Below, in pieces: positions 1 to 7,828 of a DNA stretch of 25,731 nucleotides. The stretch comes from Prolixibacteraceae bacterium (GTDB taxonomy: Bacteria; Bacteroidota; Bacteroidia; Bacteroidales; Prolixibacteraceae), in the NCBI GenBank assembly GCA_016930735.1, contig JAFGGF010000214.1, positions 1 through 25,731 on the forward strand, read 5' to 3'. A program made the position numbers and the translations under genes. Positions within the stretch are counted from its first letter, which is position 1. Each line of letters opens with the position of its first letter. A model generated the notes under the pieces. The model saw only the letters and a program-made list of their open reading frames with translations, was not told where the DNA came from and ran no database searches.

Positions 1-168
1 ACAAACTACATTCTAAAAACAATAAAATAATTTTCACCCAATTTCACTGCATTTATAAATCATTATTGTTAAATTCGTGAAAAATAAAAATTCAAGAATA
101 GCACCAATTTTTTAAAACCTAGAAAGTTATTTGCTCAGTTAAATGATTATCGAAGGTAAATGATTGGG

Positions 169-176
169 TAATTTTG
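169..176 (+). promoter_or_regulatory. Candidate -7 box of the hsdR promoter
   Basis: The octamer TAATTTTG matches the Bacteroidota sigma-A -7 consensus TAnnTTTG exactly. It lies 25 bases before the GTG start of hsdR, which would leave a short leader. I do not see a TTTG -33 box at the usual spacing, so this is a motif match only. Confidence 0.35.
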
Positions 177-201
177 ATCAACGTATTAACTGTAACCTTA
201 A

Positions 202-2553
202 GTGAGTACCCTCAACAAAAAAGAACTTAGCGAGTCGGATATTTGTGATTTGTATATTACTCCGGCTATTAAAGATGCAGGCTGGGACCCTATGCTTCAA
301 ATCCGTCGCGAAGTTACGCTTACACCCGGACCGGTTATTGTGCGGGGTGAAATGTCGGCCCGTAACACTAAAAGGAAAAAGTATGCTGATTATGTGCTTT
401 CATGGGAACCGGGTATTCCAATTGCTGTTATTGAAGCCAAGGATAACAATCACACAGTAAGCCATGGAATGCAACAAGCCCTTGGCTATGCTGATATCAT
501 GAAAATACCCAGTGCCTTTAGTTCCAATGGTGATGCTTTTGCTTCGCATAATAAAATACCCGTTGATGGCGAAGACATTGAAACAGAATTTCCTTTAGCA
601 TCTTTTCCTCCACCCGAAATTTTGTGGGAACGCTATAAAAAATATCGCGGGATCAAGGATGAGGATGAAAAAGTTACAACAGAGGCTTATTATTCAGATG
701 CCTCAGGGAAAGAGCCCCGCTACTACCAGGTTGAAGCCATTAACCGGGTGGTGGAAGCTGCTGCAGGAGGCCAGAAAAGACTGCTTCTGGTAATGGCTAC
801 CGGAACAGGCAAAACCTATACCACATTCCAGATTATCTGGCGCTTGTGGAAAGCCAGGATAGTAAAACGTGTCTTATTCCTGGTTGACAGAAATATTCTT
901 GCAGACCAAACACTGGTGAATGATTTCAAACCCTTCACCGGGGTAATGACAAAAATCAAAAACCGAAAGATTGATCCTGCTTATGAAATCAATATAGGTT
1001 TATACCAGGCCATAACCGGAACAGATGAAGCTGATAAAATCTTTAAAAGTGTTTCCCGCGATTTCTTCGACCTGATCGTCATTGATGAGTGCCACCGTGG
1101 CAGCGCTGCCGATGATTCGGCCTGGCGCGAAATACTGGAATATTTCGATAGTGCCATTCAATTGGGGTTGACCGCAACACCAAAGGAAACAAAGTACGTC
1201 TCTAATATTAATTACTTCGGTGAGCCTGTTTATACATATAGCCTGAAACAGGGAATTGAAGACGGCTTTCTGGCGCCATATAAAGTGGTTAAAATTAATA
1301 TTGACAAAGACATAGATGGCTGGACTCCATCTCCCGGAATGAAAGACGATTTGGGGCATGAGATCGAAGAAAGGGAATACAATCAGGCTGATATGGAACG
1401 TATTCTTATCTTGAATAAACGATCAAAACTGGTCGCCAAACGGGTAATGAAGCACCTAAACGCAACCAATCCTTATGATAAAACGATTATTTTCTGCGAG
1501 GATATCGATCATGCCGAACGGATGCGGAAAGCCATTGTAAATGCTGCCGGACAGATTGCCATCGACAATCCAAGATATGTTATGCGCATTACCGGCGACA
1601 GCAAGGAAGGAAAAGACGAACTTGATAATTTTATCGACCCTGAAAGCAAATTCCCGGTGATCGCAACCACTTCGGAGTTAATGACCACTGGTGTTGATGC
1701 CAAAACCTGCAAATTGATTGTACTGGACAAAACCATCAATTCCATGACCACCTTCAAACAAATAATTGGCAGGGGCACACGTATCGACGAAGATTTCAAT
1801 AAGTATTTCTTTACGATTATTGATTTTAAAAAAGCAACCGACTTATTCCGCGACCCTGATTTTGATGGCGAACCTGTGGTAATCTATGAGCCGGAAGATG
1901 ATGATCCGCCTGTCCCGCCTGATCCACCTGAAGATGATGAAGATAATAATGACAGTGGCGATGAAAATAACAGGAATACAAAAAAATATGTTGTTGACGG
2001 AGTTCCGGTCTGGATTGTAAACGAACGTGTGGAATATATTGGAAACGATGGAAAACTGACCACGCAGTCGTACAAAGAATTTTCCCGCGACCAGGTGCAG
2101 TCGGAATTTGCCTCGCTCGATGATTTTTTACGCACATGGAATTCAGCCGAAAAGAAGAACGCTATCATTGAACAGCTCGAAGAACATGGGGTCATTCTCG
2201 AAAACCTGCAGGAAGTTGTCGGCAAAGATTACGGCGACTTCGACCTGATTTGCCACGTGGCTTTCGACCAGCCGCCATTAACCCGGAAAGAACGTGCCAA
2301 CAATGTTAAAAAGCGCAACTACTTCACCAAATACGGCGAACAGGCAAGAGCAGTAATCGATGCGCTTATCGACAATTACGCCGATAAAGGAATAAAGAGT
2401 ATTGAGGATGCAAGAATACTTCAGTTAAAACCTTTCAGTAATTTTGGCACTCCAATCGAAATTATTAAGAATATTTTTGGGGGTAAAAGGCAGTATGAAA
2501 TAGCACTGAAAGAAATCGAAAATGAATTATTTAATACCGAAAGAACAGCTTAA
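202..2553 (+). CDS. hsdR: Type I restriction enzyme, R (motor/nuclease) subunit
   Basis: ATP-dependent translocase and DNA-cleaving subunit of a type I restriction complex, acting in the cytoplasm with HsdM and HsdS. The N-terminal nuclease core shows D63, E78-A-K80 and the type I motif QALGY (92-96). The SF2 motor follows: Walker A ATGTGKT (199-205), DECH (295-298), LTATP (323-327) and motif VI IIGRGTRI (521-528). An acidic, proline-rich linker (about 563-590) leads to an EcoEI-type C-terminal domain (about 640-780). Total length (783) fits the IB (EcoAI/EcoEI) family. The start is GTG: an in-frame TAA stands directly before it, and the next ATG (codon 31) would cut into the nuclease domain. 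No Shine-Dalgarno sequence is visible. It is the first gene of an R-M-S locus and looks intact. Confidence 0.96.
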   Translation: MSTLNKKELSESDICDLYITPAIKDAGWDPMLQIRREVTLTPGPVIVRGEMSARNTKRKKYADYVLSWEPGIPIAVIEAKDNNHTVSHGMQQALGYADIMKIPSAFSSNGDAFASHNKIPVDGEDIETEFPLASFPPPEILWERYKKYRGIKDEDEKVTTEAYYSDASGKEPRYYQVEAINRVVEAAAGGQKRLLLVMATGTGKTYTTFQIIWRLWKARIVKRVLFLVDRNILADQTLVNDFKPFTGVMTKIKNRKIDPAYEINIGLYQAITGTDEADKIFKSVSRDFFDLIVIDECHRGSAADDSAWREILEYFDSAIQLGLTATPKETKYVSNINYFGEPVYTYSLKQGIEDGFLAPYKVVKINIDKDIDGWTPSPGMKDDLGHEIEEREYNQADMERILILNKRSKLVAKRVMKHLNATNPYDKTIIFCEDIDHAERMRKAIVNAAGQIAIDNPRYVMRITGDSKEGKDELDNFIDPESKFPVIATTSELMTTGVDAKTCKLIVLDKTINSMTTFKQIIGRGTRIDEDFNKYFFTIIDFKKATDLFRDPDFDGEPVVIYEPEDDDPPVPPDPPEDDEDNNDSGDENNRNTKKYVVDGVPVWIVNERVEYIGNDGKLTTQSYKEFSRDQVQSEFASLDDFLRTWNSAEKKNAIIEQLEEHGVILENLQEVVGKDYGDFDLICHVAFDQPPLTRKERANNVKKRNYFTKYGEQARAVIDALIDNYADKGIKSIEDARILQLKPFSNFGTPIEIIKNIFGGKRQYEIALKEIENELFNTERTA

Positions 2554-2590
2554 GAAATGACAAAAAGGAGATGTTTTATAGATTTTTCCG

Positions 2591-2660
2591 GATGCCGGAG
2601 GCATCATATGTTTATAGAAAATTAAATTGTCACAGAAGGATACGACCCCGGCCGGGGTCG
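2591..2660. repeat. Compound palindromic repeat between hsdR and hsdM
   Basis: Two hairpins in fixed order fill this gap. First is GATGCC-GGA-GGCATC (2591-2605), followed by a tail like ATATGTTTATAGAAAA. Second is the perfect 18-bp palindrome CGACCCCGGCCGGGGTCG (2643-2660), followed by AACACTA. The same arrangement recurs at 4259-4326. These resemble repetitive extragenic palindromes (REPs). Nothing else is visible in the 147-bp gap. Confidence 0.8.
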
Positions 2661-2700
2661 AACACTAATGTTATGAATAAAAAGAATAAAAATATTTCTC

Positions 2701-4200
2701 ATGAGTAATGTATCGGGCGTCATAAAATCCATTCAGGACATTATGCGCAAAGATGTAGGCGTGGATGGCGATGCACAACGCATCAGTCAGTTGGTGTGGA
2801 TGTTATTTTTGAAAATTATCGACGACCGCGAAGAAGAACTGGAATTAATCAGCGATAAGTATAAGTCTCCCCTGCCCGAGCATTTGCGATGGCGAAACTG
2901 GGCGGCTGACCCCGAAGGCATGACCGGTGATGAACTCTCCGATTTTGTGAACCTGCAACTGTTCCCAACGCTTAAAAACAAACTGAATACCCAGGGCGAA
3001 GACGGGAAACGGGCACAGGTGATTAAAAACGTGTTTGAGGATGCCTACAACTACATGAAATCGGGCACACTCATGCGGCAGGTGATTAATAAAATCAGCG
3101 AGGTTGATTTCAACGCTTCCGAAGACCGGCACCTGTTTGGCGACATTTACGAGCAAATACTCAAAGACCTGCAAAGTGCTGGCAATGCTGGTGAATTCTA
3201 TACGCCGCGTGCCGTTACAACATTTATGGTCGACAGGGTGAAGCCACAACTGGAAGAAACCGTGCTTGACCCGGCATGTGGTACCGGTGGATTTTTAACC
3301 AACGTGATCGACTACAAACGAAACCATTTTGTGCAGTCGCCGGCTGATGAAGAAAAACTGCAAGGCTCTATTCAAGGGGTGGAGAAAAAAACACTTCCGC
3401 ATATGCTCTGCACCACCAACATGATTTTGCATGGCATCGATACACCCATTAACATCAGGCACGACAATACCCTGAGCCGCCCTTTGCGCGATTATGGTCC
3501 GAAAGACCGTGTGCATGTAGTGGTGACCAACCCGCCATTTGGGGGCATGGAAGAAGACGGCATTGAGCAAAACTTCCCGGCAGCTTACCGTACCCGCGAA
3601 ACAGCCGACCTTTTCCTTACCCTCATTATTCACCTCTTAAAACCCGAAGGCAGGGCTGCACTAGTACTCCCCGATGGATTTTTGTTTGGCGAGGGCATTA
3701 AAACCCGTATCAAGGAAAAACTGTTTGCCGAATGTAACCTGCATACCATTGTCCGCCTGCCCAACGGCGTGTTTAATCCGTACACCGGCATTAAAACCAA
3801 CCTGCTGTTTTTTACCAAAGGCAAACCCACCGAAACCGTTTGGTATTATGAGCATCCTTATCCCGAAGGCGTAAAAAGCTACAACAAAACCAAACCCATG
3901 CGTTTTGAGGAGTTTGCTGCCGAAATAGAATGGTGGGGCAACGAAAGCGACGGTTTTGCCACGCGGGTTGAAAACGAATTTGCCTGGATGGTAAGCAAAG
4001 ACGAAATTGTAGCCCGCAACTACAACCTCGATATAAAAAACCCGCATGTGGGCGAACAGGAAAGCCACGACCCTGATAAATTGTTGAAAATATTCAACGA
4101 TCAGCAGAAGGAAATTGTCAATTTGCACCAGCAGTTAAAAGCCATTCTAAGCGAAGCCTTGGGTGTGGGTGCCGCGAATTCCGATTCGCGGAAAGAATAA
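2701..4200 (+). CDS. hsdM: Type I restriction-modification system, M (methyltransferase) subunit
   Basis: N6-adenine DNA methyltransferase subunit. With HsdS it forms the modification enzyme, and with HsdR added it forms the restriction complex. An N-terminal helical HsdM_N domain covers about 1-150. The Rossmann methyltransferase domain follows, with the AdoMet-binding motif DPACGTGGF (190-198) and the catalytic NPPF (277-280). Length 499 matches EcoAI-like HsdM. The ATG start has no Shine-Dalgarno sequence, as elsewhere in this window. The gene lies 147 bp after hsdR and 200 bp before hsdS, with palindromic repeats in both gaps. The last residues (about AANSDSRKE) are encoded by a perfect hairpin (4172-4191), so the C-terminus appears to have been rewritten by repeat insertion. 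The catalytic core is intact. Confidence 0.96.
   Translation: MSNVSGVIKSIQDIMRKDVGVDGDAQRISQLVWMLFLKIIDDREEELELISDKYKSPLPEHLRWRNWAADPEGMTGDELSDFVNLQLFPTLKNKLNTQGEDGKRAQVIKNVFEDAYNYMKSGTLMRQVINKISEVDFNASEDRHLFGDIYEQILKDLQSAGNAGEFYTPRAVTTFMVDRVKPQLEETVLDPACGTGGFLTNVIDYKRNHFVQSPADEEKLQGSIQGVEKKTLPHMLCTTNMILHGIDTPINIRHDNTLSRPLRDYGPKDRVHVVVTNPPFGGMEEDGIEQNFPAAYRTRETADLFLTLIIHLLKPEGRAALVLPDGFLFGEGIKTRIKEKLFAECNLHTIVRLPNGVFNPYTGIKTNLLFFTKGKPTETVWYYEHPYPEGVKSYNKTKPMRFEEFAAEIEWWGNESDGFATRVENEFAWMVSKDEIVARNYNLDIKNPHVGEQESHDPDKLLKIFNDQQKEIVNLHQQLKAILSEALGVGAANSDSRKE
4172..4191. repeat. Palindromic repeat overlapping the 3' end of hsdM
   Basis: CCGCGAATTCCGATTCGCGG is a perfect 8-bp stem (4172-4179 with 4184-4191) with loop TCCG. 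It lies inside the coding sequence and supplies the last codons before the TAA at 4198-4200. It is the first of four hairpins in 155 bp. Confidence 0.75.
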
Positions 4201-4201
4201 T

Positions 4202-4218
4202 CGATGCCGGAGGTATCG
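4202..4218. repeat. Short REP-like hairpin after hsdM
   Basis: CGATGCC-GGA-GGTATCG forms a 7-bp stem with one G.U pair, followed by CATGTTTATA. It is a diverged relative of the GATGCC hairpins at 2591 and 4259. Confidence 0.6.
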
Positions 4219-4258
4219 CATGTTTATATAAAAATGATGCATAGCGGAAAATGAGAAT

Positions 4259-4326
4259 GATGCCAGAGGCATCACATGTCTATAGAAAAAAATGGGAACA
4301 AGGGGATACGACCCCGGCCGGGGTCG
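4259..4326. repeat. Second copy of the compound palindromic repeat, between hsdM and hsdS
   Basis: GATGCC-AGA-GGCATC (4259-4273) is followed by CACATGTCTATAGAAAA and then by the same perfect palindrome CGACCCCGGCCGGGGTCG (4309-4326) with flank AACACTA. Order and spacing match the 2591-2660 copy. Confidence 0.8.
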
Positions 4327-4400
4327 AACACTACACGACGAACGAAATCTTCTATAAATATGCAAACCCTCTGTTTTTTTTTGGATAAACAATGAATTGA

Positions 4401-6215
4401 ATGAATACGATTATCGAACATATAGCCCTGTGGACAACAGCCCAAACCCAAAAATCGCTGGGGAAAAAAGCCGGGATTGATAACATCAGTTGGCATGGAA
4501 TCAATCGCTTGCGGGAATTGATATTGGAACTGGCTATTCAGGGAAAATTGGTTGAACAAGATTCGGAAGATGAACCAGCAAATATCTTATTTCATAAAAT
4601 CAATAAAGAGAAGAAGAGATTAATTGCTGAAAATGCAATAAAAAAGACGAGACAATTACCTGTAATTTCTGAAGAGGAATTTCCTTTTAAGTTGCCTAGA
4701 GGTTGGATATTTGCCCGTTTAAATGATTTGGGTGATTGGGGAGCAGGAGCAACACCACTTAGAAATAAGGTCGAATATTATAATGGAACAATACCTTGGT
4801 TCAAATCAGGCGAATTAAATGGTGATTATATTTCTGAATCCGAAGAATCTGTAACAGAATTAGCATTAAAAGAAACTTCGTTAAGGTATAACAAGCCGGG
4901 TGATGTTTTGATTGCCATGTATGGAGCGACTATTGGAAAAGCTTCTATTCTGAAAATTTCAGGAACTACAAATCAGGCTGTATGTGCCTGTACTCCATTT
5001 TCAGGTTTTGCAAATATATACTTGTTGACACTTTTAAAAGCATACAAAAGAAGGTTTATCGGGATGGGTGCTGGCGGAGCTCAACCCAATATTTCAAGAG
5101 AAAAAATTATCGCTACTGTTGTTGCATTGCCTCCGTTAGCAGAACAACACCGCATCGTAGCCAAAGTCGATGAACTCATGGCCCTTTGCGACCAGCTGGA
5201 GCAGCAGCAAATGAATCGCATCGAAACGCACCTGAAACTGGTGGAAATCCTGCTGAAGACCTTAACCAATGCCACCAGTGCCGAAGAATTAAAAGCCGCC
5301 TGGCAGCACCTGGAGCCCCATTTCGACCTCCTCTTCACCACCGAAGAAAGCATCGACCTGCTCAAACAAACCATCCTGCAACTGGCCGTCATGGGCAAAT
5401 TGGTTCCACAGGACCCCAGCGATGAACCGGCCAGTGTGCTGTTAAAGAAAATTGAAACCGAAAAGAACAAACTGATTAAAGCAGGCAAACTCAAAAAGCA
5501 AAACCCATTACCTGAAATTACCGAGGATGAAAAGCCGTTTGAGTTGCCGAAGGGGTGGGAATGGGCAAGGTTTCCTGAGATAGGCGAATTTGGACGAGGT
5601 AAATCAAAACATCGACCAAGAAATGACAAATCTTTATACTCGTACGGAAAATATCCGTTGGTGCAAACTGGAGATGTGGCCAGAGCAGACAGAGAAATTA
5701 CTACATATACAGCCCTTTATAATGATAAGGGACTTTTACAAAGTCGAATGTGGCCCAAAGGAACAATGTGTATAACGATTGCTGCAAATATTGCAGATAG
5801 TGGAATTTTAGGTTTCGATGCATGTTTTCCAGATAGTGTTGTGGGATTTATTCCATTTAGTGAAATTAGAGATTCAAAATTTTTCGAATATTTTATCAGA
5901 ACAGCAAAGGATGACTTAACTCGATTTGCTCCGTCGACTGCACAGAAGAATATAAACCTCGGAATACTTGAGTCAGTATTAATTCCAATTCCTCCAGCTA
6001 AAGAAATAGAAAAAATAGTAGCAAAATTAGATGAATTAATGACCCTTTGCGACCAGCTAAAAGAACGAATTGTTGCCTCGCAGCAAATCAAAGTAAAACT
6101 GGCCGATGCGGTGGTGGAGCGGGCGTTAAATACGGCGCCGCATAAGGAGTATGAAATTGCCGTCAACCTTGATATGGCAGCGGAACCGGGAATTCCCCTT
6201 AAAATCTCAAAATAA
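4401..6215 (+). CDS. hsdS: Type I restriction-modification system, S (specificity) subunit
   Basis: DNA-recognition subunit. The protein is an internal duplication. Each half begins with a matching helical region (about 38-105 and 320-390, sharing QGKLV/MGKLV, DEPA and LPrGW/LPkGW). Each continues with a target-recognition domain (about 105-245 and 390-545). Each ends in a conserved helical region (about 243-275 and 545-575, sharing IVAKxDELMxLCDQL). Length 604 is near that of type IB S subunits (about 590) rather than the shorter IA/IC proteins. The recognition domains and the extreme N-terminal part are clearly more AT-rich than the conserved stretch at about 5140-5570, as expected if recognition domains were swapped by recombination. 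It starts at ATG 4401 and is followed 2 bp downstream by a small nuclease-like gene. Confidence 0.94.
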   Translation: MNTIIEHIALWTTAQTQKSLGKKAGIDNISWHGINRLRELILELAIQGKLVEQDSEDEPANILFHKINKEKKRLIAENAIKKTRQLPVISEEEFPFKLPRGWIFARLNDLGDWGAGATPLRNKVEYYNGTIPWFKSGELNGDYISESEESVTELALKETSLRYNKPGDVLIAMYGATIGKASILKISGTTNQAVCACTPFSGFANIYLLTLLKAYKRRFIGMGAGGAQPNISREKIIATVVALPPLAEQHRIVAKVDELMALCDQLEQQQMNRIETHLKLVEILLKTLTNATSAEELKAAWQHLEPHFDLLFTTEESIDLLKQTILQLAVMGKLVPQDPSDEPASVLLKKIETEKNKLIKAGKLKKQNPLPEITEDEKPFELPKGWEWARFPEIGEFGRGKSKHRPRNDKSLYSYGKYPLVQTGDVARADREITTYTALYNDKGLLQSRMWPKGTMCITIAANIADSGILGFDACFPDSVVGFIPFSEIRDSKFFEYFIRTAKDDLTRFAPSTAQKNINLGILESVLIPIPPAKEIEKIVAKLDELMTLCDQLKERIVASQQIKVKLADAVVERALNTAPHKEYEIAVNLDMAAEPGIPLKISK

Positions 6216-6217
6216 TT

Positions 6218-6643
6218 ATGTCAGAAATACCCAGAAATAATACAGGATTATCCGGAGAATACTTCGTTGCTGCAGAATTATATCGTAGAGGCTGGTCGGT
6301 AGGAATGACATTAGGTAATGCAAAAGCAGTTGATTTATTTGCAGAGAAGAATGGAATAACCATCCAGGTTCAGGTAAAATCCCTTTTTAAACGTAAAAGC
6401 AATGGATTCCCTTTAATGAAAAATCAGGTAAAAGATAGATGCTTTTATGTTCTGGTTGTATTGAACGGAGATAAAATGACTGCCCCTGAATATTTTATAT
6501 GTACGTCAAATGAAATTAAACCTAAAATAAAAGAATACGAGACTCGCGGCATACTTTATATATCAAGTGTTGATAACGAAGATTACAATGGGCGATGGGA
6601 TAAGTTGGAAATGGATGAAGAACGGCACAATGAAATGGATTAA
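6218..6643 (+). CDS. Small PD-(D/E)XK-like nuclease fold protein, hsdS-linked
   Basis: A 141-residue protein that starts 2 bp after the hsdS stop, so it is almost certainly cotranscribed. Its first half has the layout of a compact endonuclease-like fold: an early glutamate in a helix (GEYFVAAEL, E14), D39 in AVDLF, then the strand ITIQVQVKS with Q52-V-K54 in place of the usual E-x-K. The rest (about 60-141) is a predicted alpha/beta region ending in an acidic tail. Similar small proteins (DUF4365-like, or often uncharacterised) occur beside restriction genes. Role is inference: an accessory nuclease or DNA-binding partner of the type I system, or a passenger. The E-to-Q change is seen in some active families, so it does not settle activity. 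Confidence 0.72.
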   Translation: MSEIPRNNTGLSGEYFVAAELYRRGWSVGMTLGNAKAVDLFAEKNGITIQVQVKSLFKRKSNGFPLMKNQVKDRCFYVLVVLNGDKMTAPEYFICTSNEIKPKIKEYETRGILYISSVDNEDYNGRWDKLEMDEERHNEMD

Positions 6644-6674
6644 AGTTTTATTTGACAACTTGTTGATAAGTTAT

Positions 6675-6688
6675 CACACAATTGTGTG
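6675..6688. promoter_or_regulatory. Perfect 14-bp palindrome upstream of the DUF3800 gene
   Basis: CACACAATTGTGTG is perfectly self-complementary. It lies 32 bases after the stop of the small nuclease gene and about 100 bases before the next start. It could be an operator or part of a repeat. No T-run follows, so a terminator is less likely. Confidence 0.35.
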
Positions 6689-6786
6689 TAACTATCTGTA
6701 ATTTAGCGAAATGTTTATTTGATGGTTATTTGACAGCATCGCAAACATGAACTTGCATTTGCATATTAATTGACAATTGGGGCTTA

Positions 6787-7617
6787 ATGGTCGAGAAAAA
6801 GAAAACAATGTTAAAGGTGTACCACCGGTTCCTTGATGAATCGGGAGATACAACCTTCTATGGAAAAAAGAAACGTATTGTGGTTGGCGAAAATGGTGTG
6901 TCAAAATGTTTTATTTTGGGCATGGTGAAATTTAAAACCAAGTTGGAGCCAATTCGTGAACAAATTATAAACATGCAACATGAAGTTGCTGAAGATGAAT
7001 TTTATCGAGATATCCCGAGCATAAAGAAGAAGGTCAGTAAGGGTGGATATTTTTTTCATGCAAAAGATGATATTCCTGAGGTAAGGGAAAAGTTTCTGCG
7101 TTATATAAAAACAATTAATTGCTCGTTTGAAGCAGTGGTTGCCAGGAAGATTCCCGATGTGTATATGAATAAACACAAAAGCAATGAAGCCTGGTTTTAT
7201 GCTGATTTATTATCGCATTTACTCAAAAATAAGTTAACCAATCACGAGAAAATGGTCCTGAATATTGCAAGTCGTGGGAAATCAACCAAAAACCACAACC
7301 TGGACTTAGCATTGCAAAAAGCAAAGGAACGTTTCAACAATGCACATCCTGAAATGGAGCTAAAAACCAAAGTTGTTTTTAATGTTTTGGAACAAACAGG
7401 TGAGCCTTTATTAAATGTTGCCGATTATTTCTGCTGGTGTATTCAGAATGTTTTTGAGAAAGGGCAAATGCGGTATTATAATTTTATGAAAGACCAAATT
7501 TCAACAGTTGTTGATTTGTACGATTTTGAAAGTTATGGAAAGCCAGGCTGGCCAAATTATTACGGAAAGAACAATCCGTTAACGGCTAAAAATGAAATAA
7601 GCCCACTTTCACACTAA
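6787..7617 (+). CDS. DUF3800 domain protein (RNase H-like fold)
   Basis: A 276-residue protein carrying the DUF3800 signature near its N-terminus, FLDESGD (15-21), a strand with acidic residues. Near the C-terminus it has the second family motif, LLNVADYFCWC, whose aspartate is expected to complete an RNase H-like acidic site. DUF3800 proteins are common in mobile and defence regions, and their activity is not established. ATG 6787 is the first start; ATG 6808 (MLKVYHRF) is an equally good alternative that puts the motif at the usual distance. It stands alone, 143 bp after the small nuclease gene and 211 bp before the next gene. Family assignment is good; a nucleic-acid role is inference. Confidence 0.8.
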   Translation: MVEKKKTMLKVYHRFLDESGDTTFYGKKKRIVVGENGVSKCFILGMVKFKTKLEPIREQIINMQHEVAEDEFYRDIPSIKKKVSKGGYFFHAKDDIPEVREKFLRYIKTINCSFEAVVARKIPDVYMNKHKSNEAWFYADLLSHLLKNKLTNHEKMVLNIASRGKSTKNHNLDLALQKAKERFNNAHPEMELKTKVVFNVLEQTGEPLLNVADYFCWCIQNVFEKGQMRYYNFMKDQISTVVDLYDFESYGKPGWPNYYGKNNPLTAKNEISPLSH

Positions 7618-7828
7618 GACCGAGGTTTAACTCGTCAATGGCATGGAGCCAACGTTCATGTGATGCAGACTTACGGATGTAAAAATAGAGCAAACGATTA
7701 ACAAAAACAAATATTAATGATCTTTTGTGGATTGCGAACTTGACAGGTTGAATCTGTTTCCTATTTGAAGATTAATTGAATAAAACGGCCACTGTAAAAA
7801 AGAGAAAACCAAACCAAATAAAATTTGT

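Noticed and set aside
1826..2225. Minus-strand open frames of 103 and 113 codons within hsdR
   Set aside because: They lie opposite the acidic linker of a clear gene and have low-complexity Ser-rich or atypical composition; they are shadows.
3661..4128. 155-codon minus-strand frame opposite hsdM
   Set aside because: It is antisense to the conserved methyltransferase domain and has no recognisable motif.
5081..5629. 182-codon minus-strand frame opposite hsdS
   Set aside because: Ser/Cys-rich shadow of the GC-richer conserved region; the plus-strand gene is certain.
4401..6215. HsdS length of 604 residues as an anomaly or fusion
   Set aside because: Type IB specificity subunits are of about this length, so it is normal for the family.
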